Assembly: GCA_910577885.1 (NCBI GenBank)
Contig: CAJTNK010000055.1
Coordinates: forward strand, 1-11,882
Origin: an uncultured Rikenella sp.
GTDB lineage: Bacteria; Bacteroidota; Bacteroidia; Bacteroidales; Rikenellaceae
Length of the DNA stretch: 11,882 bases
Direction of reading: 5' to 3'
The position numbers and the translations under genes were made by a program. Positions within the stretch are counted from its first letter, which is position 1; every line of letters starts with the position of its first letter. Below the pieces are notes generated by a model. It had not been told where the DNA came from. It saw only the letters and a list, made by a program, of their open reading frames with translations, and did no database searches. Positions 6,373 through 11,882 of the stretch are shown one piece after another.

Positions 6373-9300
6373 ATGTTTAGATATGTTGTTCGGGTTTTCC
6401 GTGCGTTGAGGTCCCGGGGGAAGAGTTTCCGGTTGCGGATCCGGCGGTTCATGCTGCCGTTGACGGTGGCGTTGTTGGGGGTGAACCTGTTTTACTCGCA
6501 GTTCGTGGTGGGCAAGAAGGTCGATCCGGAGAGCCGGCGCGTGGTCCATCGGCTGGAGGAGATCGGGCGGACCACCGACCCGGTGGTCGACGGGTGGCTC
6601 GACACGTGGAACGACACGATGTTCGTTCGGCGGCTGTGGGAGAACCGGCCGCCGGCGGAGTGGGCCGAACGGGGCGTGTCGGTGCTGCTGTTTCGCGATA
6701 CGACGCTCGTTTACTGGTCGCACGACATTTTCCAGGCTCGGTCGAATGTTTTTTGGCTGGCCTCGGAGTCGAGTTTGCGACAGATCGGCGACCTGCAGCT
6801 GGTGAGCCGGCTCGAACGGCGCGGTGACAAAAGCGCCGTGGTAGCCGTCGAACTGTACGACCGCCGGACCGGACGTTACAACCCGGCTCTCTTTCCCGAC
6901 CAGCGTATCGCGCTGCTGTCGGCCGGCGACAGCGTCCGGGCACGGCTCGTACAGGCCGAACCGATCGAGGTCGGTCCCGGCCGCTTCTTCGTCGAAGCCC
7001 GGGCGATGACCGCCATGCCTTGGTGGGCCGAGTATTGCGGTTGGGCGGGGGTGATGATGCTCTGCTTCTGGGTCAAGAACCTCGTTCGGCGACGCACCTC
7101 GCGGGAGAACGTCTACTGGTGTGCGGCGGCTTTGCTGGGGGTGCTGGCGGTGCTGCGCGTGGGACTCTTCCTCAGCGGGATGCCGAACGAAAACAGCGTC
7201 CTCTTCAGCCGTATCTACGGGCTCCACAACCCGATTCTGATTTCGCTCGGCGACCTGATTCTCAGCTACGGGCTCTTTTTCGTCTGGGCTGTTTACCTGT
7301 TCCAGGTGCGGACCAAGCTCGGGTGGAAGTTCCGACAGTTAGGACGGGCCGGACAGGCGGCCGTGGCGGGGGCCTTCTGCACGATGATCGCCGGAATTGT
7401 CGCCGTCTTCCACTATGCCCTGATCCTCTCCATCTACTCGCCCAAGATCAACCTTCAGATCTACGACATCTTCCAGCTGTCGTACATCAGCGTCGTCTTC
7501 TACCTGCTGACCGTGTTGTTCGTCGGCGGGCGGATCCTGATCGGGTACACCAACCTGAGCCTGTTCGGAACCCGGGGGATCGGGTGGCGGGTGGGCTTTA
7601 CCGTCGCGCTGATCCTGCTCTTTCTGTGGCCGGTGAGCGACCAGATCCACGGCACGGGGGGCGGCCTGGTGGTCTTCTACCTCCTCTCGATGGCTGCCCA
7701 CTACATCCGGATGATTAACCGGCGCTATCCGTCGTTCCTGATCTCGCTGGTGATCTTCAGCCTCTATGTCTCTTATTTCGCCACCCGTGAGAACCGTTCC
7801 GCTCAGAACAATGCCCAGATGCTCTATGCCCGTATTCTGGGGACCGTTCCGCAGGACCGCATCCTGCGGAACGACGTCGCGGGGGGCGACGAGCGGAACC
7901 TCGACGACCGTTTCCGGGATTTTACCTACGCCCGCGTGCGGGACAACCGGATCGCCTTTCAGTACGGTAACGGGTATGACTACCAGGCCCTGACCGACGC
8001 CGTGGCGGCCGGGCGGGACACCCTCATCCGATGGAACGGCAAACAGCACTTCCTCTATAACTATTACGTCGACGGGCAGCGCAATACGCTGATCGTGAGC
8101 CGCAAGATGTCCACCATGCTGGATGCCGTGGCGCTCTTCACCTACATTTTTCTGCTGCTGTTCATCCTGTGCGGCCTGGTGCTGGAGCTGGTGGGCTATA
8201 CGTTCGACATCCACCGGCTCGGCAGCCGGATGACTTTCCGGATCCGGGTGGTGGTGATCGGCGTGGTTCTGTTCGCGATGCTGGCCGTGACGCTCGTGAT
8301 CGTCAACCACACGCTGGTCAGCTTCCGCGAGGAACAGCGGCGGTTCGTCAACAACCACATGCAGCGCCTCGGGGTGAGCATCGTCGACTACCTCGCCTCG
8401 CGGCCGCTCGACCCGGAGACGGCCCGACGCTGGATCGACCTCGAAAACAAAGACCTGCGTTACGACATCAACCTCTTTTGGCCGAACGGCGACTTGGCCG
8501 GCGCCTCGGCCGACCACGACCGGCGGATCGTGCGGATGAACAGCGAGGCCTACCGGGCGCTTCATTACCTGAACGAGCCGTTTTTCACGTTCGTCGACGG
8601 GTCGCGCTACATCTCGGCCTTTGCGCCGATCGTCGTGGAGGGGACCCTGCGCGGCTACCTGAACCTGGAGTACTACAGCTCGAACAGCAACAGCAGCTTC
8701 CTGCGCCACAAACTGCTGATCGACGTGCTGAGCCTCTTTCTGATTATCCTGTGCCTGGCGGTGGTGCTCTCGGAGATCCTCTACCGGCTGCTCACCAAGC
8801 CTTTCAACCGCCTCCACGAGGCACTGGGCAACATCTCGCGGATGGAGAAGATCCATGACATCGGTTCCGGCCGTAAGATCAGCGACGAGGTGGGGATGCT
8901 GGTCGAACAGTACAATACGATGATCGACTACCTGGCGGAGAGCTACCGTCAGCTGGCGCTGAACGAACGCGAGGGGGCGTGGCGCGAGATGGCGCGGCAG
9001 GTGGCCCATGAGATCAAAAACCCGCTCACGCCGATGCGTCTTAAGATTCAGATGTTGCAGCGCTACTTGTCGCACGGCAGCGGTGAGGAGCTGAAAAACC
9101 GGGTGGAGGCGACTTTGACGCTGCTGCTCGAGCAGATCGACCTGCTGACCAAGATCGCGAGCGAGTTTTCGGACTTTGCCAAGCTGGGCGAGGGCCATCC
9201 GGAGCGGATCGACCTGGTGCGGTTGGTGTGCCACGTGTCTCGGCTCTATGCGGGGGACGAGCGGATCGGGATCCGGCTGCGGATCGACGGCCGGGAGGTG

Positions 9301-9771
9301 GCTGCCGACGGGGCGGAAGTGGCCGAGGCGTTGCCGGCGGTATGGGTCGTGGCCGATCCGGACCACCTCACGCGGGTGTTCGTCAACATCTGTCAGAACG
9401 CCGTTCAGGCGATGGCGGCTCAGCGGAGCGGCACGATCGACATCGAGCTCCGACGGATCGAGAATCGGGTGCAGGTGCGTTTCGTGGACAGCGGGCCGGG
9501 GATTCCGGAGGAGATCCGCGACAAGATCTTCGTGCCGAACTTCACCACCAAAAGCAGCGGCAGCGGTCTCGGACTGGCGCTCTCGCGCAAGATCGTCGAG
9601 CTGCTCGGCGGAACGATCACCTTCGACACGATCTTGGGCGTGGGAACGACTTTTACGGTGGAGTTGCCGTTGGATACGCTGCCGGCGGGAGATGCCTCGG
9701 CGGCGGGTTCGTCGGGCGCGGGGCCGAGAGATTCGGGCGAAACGCTTGGAATGTTGGAGCGGAAACGCTAA
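6373..9771 (+). CDS. Large multi-pass membrane sensor histidine kinase, NtrY-like
   Basis: This 1132-residue protein has about twelve predicted membrane segments by eye. One is at about 28-45; a cluster lies between 222 and 470; others are near 583-607, 625-645 and 782-802. Three likely extracytoplasmic regions lie between them (about 46-215, 472-582 and 646-780). A HAMP-like linker (about 803-855) precedes the kinase core. The H-box is REMARQVAHEIKNPLTP with His879 as phosphoacceptor. The N-box has Asn1009 in NICQNAVQAM, G1 is DSGPGIP (1039-1045) and G2 is SGSGLGLAL (about 1062-1070). The H-box wording is that of NtrY-type kinases, but the protein is much longer than usual NtrY. The signal is unknown. 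No response regulator is encoded in the window, so its partner lies elsewhere. The start at 6373 follows rlmH by 42 bases. Confidence 0.93.
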   Translation: MFRYVVRVFRALRSRGKSFRLRIRRFMLPLTVALLGVNLFYSQFVVGKKVDPESRRVVHRLEEIGRTTDPVVDGWLDTWNDTMFVRRLWENRPPAEWAERGVSVLLFRDTTLVYWSHDIFQARSNVFWLASESSLRQIGDLQLVSRLERRGDKSAVVAVELYDRRTGRYNPALFPDQRIALLSAGDSVRARLVQAEPIEVGPGRFFVEARAMTAMPWWAEYCGWAGVMMLCFWVKNLVRRRTSRENVYWCAAALLGVLAVLRVGLFLSGMPNENSVLFSRIYGLHNPILISLGDLILSYGLFFVWAVYLFQVRTKLGWKFRQLGRAGQAAVAGAFCTMIAGIVAVFHYALILSIYSPKINLQIYDIFQLSYISVVFYLLTVLFVGGRILIGYTNLSLFGTRGIGWRVGFTVALILLFLWPVSDQIHGTGGGLVVFYLLSMAAHYIRMINRRYPSFLISLVIFSLYVSYFATRENRSAQNNAQMLYARILGTVPQDRILRNDVAGGDERNLDDRFRDFTYARVRDNRIAFQYGNGYDYQALTDAVAAGRDTLIRWNGKQHFLYNYYVDGQRNTLIVSRKMSTMLDAVALFTYIFLLLFILCGLVLELVGYTFDIHRLGSRMTFRIRVVVIGVVLFAMLAVTLVIVNHTLVSFREEQRRFVNNHMQRLGVSIVDYLASRPLDPETARRWIDLENKDLRYDINLFWPNGDLAGASADHDRRIVRMNSEAYRALHYLNEPFFTFVDGSRYISAFAPIVVEGTLRGYLNLEYYSSNSNSSFLRHKLLIDVLSLFLIILCLAVVLSEILYRLLTKPFNRLHEALGNISRMEKIHDIGSGRKISDEVGMLVEQYNTMIDYLAESYRQLALNEREGAWREMARQVAHEIKNPLTPMRLKIQMLQRYLSHGSGEELKNRVEATLTLLLEQIDLLTKIASEFSDFAKLGEGHPERIDLVRLVCHVSRLYAGDERIGIRLRIDGREVAADGAEVAEALPAVWVVADPDHLTRVFVNICQNAVQAMAAQRSGTIDIELRRIENRVQVRFVDSGPGIPEEIRDKIFVPNFTTKSSGSGLGLALSRKIVELLGGTITFDTILGVGTTFTVELPLDTLPAGDASAAGSSGAGPRDSGETLGMLERKR

Positions 9772-9776
9772 CTTTG
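9745..9776 (+). promoter_or_regulatory. Promoter inside the 3' end of the kinase gene
   Basis: TAACTTTG at 9769-9776 matches TAnnTTTG exactly. CTTG at 9745-9748 is a fair -33 element with a 20-base spacer. The TAA of the -7 box is also the stop codon of the kinase gene. Transcription would begin near 9781, about 30 bases before the ATG at 9810. A small dyad TGTTGT/ACAACA (9775-9789) sits at the expected start site and could be an operator or a leader hairpin. Confidence 0.6.
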
Positions 9777-9809
9777 TTGTTTTACAACACAAATTCAACA
9801 TCCATACTT

Positions 9810-10097
9810 ATGGCAAACATTCGCAACCTGAAGAAAGACCTGATCTACCTGGTGAAAGCAGTGGTTTCGGACGCTTATGTGGCTCTGTGTTTCCAGCCGG
9901 CCGAAAAACGCGACGCGATTTTCGAGATCATCGCCAAGGCCGCCGAACTCGACGCCGCACTCTGGAAACGGATCAACCATCCGGCCGAGCCGCATAATGC
10001 GTCGCTCGTGCGGAAACACTATGCGCAAATCCGGCGCGAGATGGTCGAAGGGATCGAAGCGCTGTTCGGCGAGCTGAGCGACGTGTGCAAGAACTAA
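9810..10097 (+). CDS. Small helical protein of unknown function, apparently conserved in Bacteroidota
   Basis: This protein has 95 residues and no signal peptide, membrane segment or recognisable catalytic motif. The sequence is charged and looks all-helical, beginning MANIRNLKKDLIYLVKAVVS. From memory, short Bacteroidota proteins with a very similar start (MANIRNLKKDI...) are common and unnamed, but I cannot confirm this here. His57 and His65 and the pattern RKHYAQIRREM do not form a motif I know. It has its own likely promoter overlapping the kinase stop codon. It lies 24 bases upstream of the GH109-like gene, with no terminator between, so the two are probably transcribed together. The ATG at 9810 gives the compact N-terminus; an upstream in-frame extension would run into the kinase gene. 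Confidence 0.8.
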   Translation: MANIRNLKKDLIYLVKAVVSDAYVALCFQPAEKRDAIFEIIAKAAELDAALWKRINHPAEPHNASLVRKHYAQIRREMVEGIEALFGELSDVCKN

Positions 10098-10121
10098 TCA
10101 TCCAAACTTTCTTATACTAAA

Positions 10122-11600
10122 ATGAAAATCAGACAGATAGTCGGCTCTCTGCTGGCCGTGGCGGTGGTTGCGGCTTTGGGACAGAGCTGCGGTTCGTCGA
10201 CCGGGGCGAGCGGGGGCAACGGCAAAACGATCGAATTGCCCGTCCCGGCACGCGAGGCGGGACAGAGCGACGTACTCGGCCTCACGGCCGAACCGATGGA
10301 CACCGTTCGGGTGGCATTCGTCGGGCTGGGGATGCGCGGGGGAGATGCCGTGCGGCGGTTTACCCATATTCCGGGGGTGAAGATCGTGGCCTTGTGCGAC
10401 GTGCTGGAGGATCGTGTGAAGGCTTCGAACCGGATGTTGCAGGAACAGGGGCTTGCGCCGGCGCAGGAGTACTTCGGCGACACGGCCGCTTGGCGGCAGA
10501 TGGTGGCCCGGCCGGACATAGATCTTGTCTATGTTTGTACGGGCTGGGACTGGCATACGCCGATCGCCGTTCAGGCAATGAAAGACGGCAAGCATGTCGC
10601 GATCGAGGTGCCGGCGGCGATGTCCGTCGACGAGTGCTGGGAACTGGTCAACACGGCCGAGAAAACCCGCAAACACTGTATGATGCTCGAAAACTGCGTC
10701 TACGACAACTTCGAGATGGCGACGCTGAACATGGCCCAAAAGGGGTTGTTCGGCGAGGTGATCCATACCGAAGGGGCTTATCTGCACGACCTGCGTTCGA
10801 TGAACTTCGCCGAAGAGGGTGAACCGGGGCACTATGCGGATATGTGGCGGCTGAAGCAGAATACCCGTCGGACGGGAGACATCTATCCGACCCACGGGCT
10901 GGGGCCGATTGCGCAGATCCTGGGGATTCACCGCGGGGACCGGATGAAAACGCTGGTTTCGATGAACACCGACCAGTTCGGGATGACGGAGTATGCCCGG
11001 AAGAAGTTCGGCGACACGTCGACTTACGCCAAGACGCCGTATCGGATGGGCGACCACACGACGACGCTGATCCGGACCGAAAACGGAAAGACGATGATGG
11101 TGCAGCACGACGTGACGAGTCCGCGTCCGTACAGCCGGATCCATCAGGTGAGCGGTACGAAGGGTTTTGCACAGAAGTGGCCGAGCACGGGGATCGCCCT
11201 GGAGGCGGACAACGAGGCGGTGCAGGGGTTTGATTATCAGAACCTCAGTGGGCATAGCTATGTGCCGCGCGAGACGTTCGACCGTTTGATGGAAGACTAC
11301 CGCCACCCGGTGATTCGCCAGGTGGGTGCCTTGGCTCAGGAGGTCGGCGGGCATGGCGGGATGGACTTCGTGATGGACTATCGGTTGATCTACTGCCTGC
11401 GGAACGGTTTGCCGCTGGACATGGACGTTTATGATGCGGCGGAGATGTCGTGTCTGACGGGGCTGTCGGAACTTTCGATCGAAAACGGCAGTGCGCCGGT
11501 GGCGGTTCCGGACTTCACCCGCGGCGCGTGGAACAAGAGCAACGGACAACGCTATGCCTTTACGTCGGCCGATGCAGCGGCGTTGGGATTGACGGAATAG
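10122..11600 (+). CDS. Gfo/Idh/MocA-fold lipoprotein, probable GH109 glycosidase
   Basis: This 492-residue protein begins with a signal peptide ending in LGQSC, with Cys23 the likely lipidation site, then a flexible Gly/Ser linker. A Rossmann nucleotide-binding motif VRVAFVGLGMRG (62-73) starts the dehydrogenase fold. IEVP (161-164), MMLEN (187-191), YLHDLR (220-225) and THGLGP (257-262) resemble GH109. That family cleaves alpha-N-acetylgalactosaminides with a tightly bound NAD+ through an oxidation-elimination route. His258 and Tyr337 are 79 residues apart, the same distance as the catalytic His228 and Tyr307 I recall for the Elizabethkingia enzyme, and Tyr255 fits Tyr225. Substrate cannot be fixed, since many relatives are uncharacterised. 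A surface or periplasmic mucin or glycan role is plausible. The gene probably shares a transcript with the small gene before it. Confidence 0.88.
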   Translation: MKIRQIVGSLLAVAVVAALGQSCGSSTGASGGNGKTIELPVPAREAGQSDVLGLTAEPMDTVRVAFVGLGMRGGDAVRRFTHIPGVKIVALCDVLEDRVKASNRMLQEQGLAPAQEYFGDTAAWRQMVARPDIDLVYVCTGWDWHTPIAVQAMKDGKHVAIEVPAAMSVDECWELVNTAEKTRKHCMMLENCVYDNFEMATLNMAQKGLFGEVIHTEGAYLHDLRSMNFAEEGEPGHYADMWRLKQNTRRTGDIYPTHGLGPIAQILGIHRGDRMKTLVSMNTDQFGMTEYARKKFGDTSTYAKTPYRMGDHTTTLIRTENGKTMMVQHDVTSPRPYSRIHQVSGTKGFAQKWPSTGIALEADNEAVQGFDYQNLSGHSYVPRETFDRLMEDYRHPVIRQVGALAQEVGGHGGMDFVMDYRLIYCLRNGLPLDMDVYDAAEMSCLTGLSELSIENGSAPVAVPDFTRGAWNKSNGQRYAFTSADAAALGLTE

Positions 11601-11628
11601 CCTTCGTTTTCCGATTTGAAATAAGCCG

Positions 11629-11672
11629 GTCGGGCCCTGCATCTTCAACAAGATGCGGAGCCCGACTTTTTT
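11629..11672 (+). terminator. Intrinsic terminator after the GH109-like gene
   Basis: GTCGGGC and GCCCGAC close a stem continued by TGCATCTT/AAGATGC, with arms 11629-11645 and 11650-11666, a small internal mismatch and a 4-base loop. Six T residues follow at 11667-11672. It starts 28 bases after the stop codon at 11600. Confidence 0.88.
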
Positions 11673-11696
11673 ATAGGGGGAGTGGTTGGGTTACCA

Positions 11697-11882
11697 GTTT
11701 TTTCGCCGGCTTGTTGGGTTTCTCACCCGCAGGCCTTTAGGGTAGACACAGCCCGGTTCGAGTGCCGAGCGGCACCGCCTGCCCGGCGTAAGGGCGGCCT
11801 GCGCGGCCTGAGCGCAGTTCTTTCAAACCCCGCGCGCCACGCCTTAGGAGCGATTCAACTATTTTGCTAATTGCAAAATAGA
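11697..11882 (-). repeat. Right composite intergenic repeat, inverted copy of the left one, truncated by the window edge
   Basis: No gene is seen after the terminator. Read on the minus strand from the window edge, the blocks are: the hairpin CTATTTTGC/GCAAAATAG (11859-11881), TGAATCGC, GGCGTGGCGCGCG, AACTGCGCTC (11810-11819), GGTGCCGCTCGGCAC (within 11759-11776), CAACAAGC (11709-11716) and CCGGCGAAAAAAC (11697-11709). The same blocks occur at the left end (95-361) in nearly the same order; only AACTGCGCTC is moved. The second half of its outer palindrome would lie beyond base 11882. Confidence 0.75.

Noticed and set aside
7339..9801. An 820-codon open frame on the minus strand opposite the histidine kinase
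   Set aside because: It is antisense to a clear kinase with all boxes intact. The protein is rich in His, Gln, Asp, Arg and Pro with no domain, as expected from reading GC-rich codons backwards.
10098..11651. A 517-codon open frame on the minus strand opposite the GH109-like gene
   Set aside because: It mirrors a well-supported gene, runs through the terminator of that gene, and has the Arg/His/Pro-rich composition of a shadow frame.
11682..11870. A 62-codon open frame after the last terminator
   Set aside because: It lies wholly inside the inverted repeat, has no promoter or ribosome binding signal, and shows no recognisable protein features.
74..11881. The whole window as a composite transposon bounded by its inverted repeats
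   Set aside because: The segment carries core genes such as nadC and rlmH. There is no transposase or integrase, and the end elements are palindromic repeats rather than insertion sequence ends.

Overview
The window reads as chromosomal DNA from a GC-rich gut Bacteroidota, most likely Alistipes or another member of the Rikenellaceae. The evidence is a fimbrillin-type lipoprotein, a GH109-type oxidoreductase-fold lipoprotein, promoter-like sites of the Bacteroidota form TAnnTTTG, weak Shine-Dalgarno signals and lipoprotein signal peptides. The genus is inferred from gene style and GC content, not from a marker gene.

Layout. Positions 1-361 hold a dense, hairpin-rich repeat without a gene, followed by a good promoter (389-421) and a rightward gene for a fimbrillin/DUF4906-like lipoprotein (490-1695). 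A long two-way terminator (1723-1773) separates this from a leftward operon: nadC (4604-5461), a dipeptidyl peptidase IV family serine peptidase that overlaps nadC by 4 bases (2421-4607), and tag, a 3-methyladenine DNA glycosylase I (1811-2383). Between nadC and the divergent rlmH (5854-6330) lies a structured element of about 235 bases with inverted terminal hairpins (5508-5740). Rightward of this come rlmH, a 1132-residue membrane histidine kinase related to NtrY (6373-9771), a small helical protein of unknown function (9810-10097) and a GH109-like lipoprotein (10122-11600), closed by a strong terminator (11629-11672). From about 11697 to the end of the window the repeat of the left end returns in opposite orientation and is cut off by the window edge.

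How the genes fit together. Most are ordinary housekeeping functions: NAD synthesis, alkylation repair, rRNA modification and peptide degradation. The accessory part is cell-surface or periplasmic: the fimbrillin-like lipoprotein, the secreted dipeptidyl peptidase, the GH109-like lipoprotein and the sensor kinase. This suits a gut bacterium living on host glycans and peptides. I found no defence system, phage, insertion sequence, CRISPR array, tRNA or rRNA.

The signal least explained by known gene families is the non-coding DNA: two inverted copies of a composite palindromic repeat about 11.7 kb apart, and a second, different structured element between nadC and rlmH.
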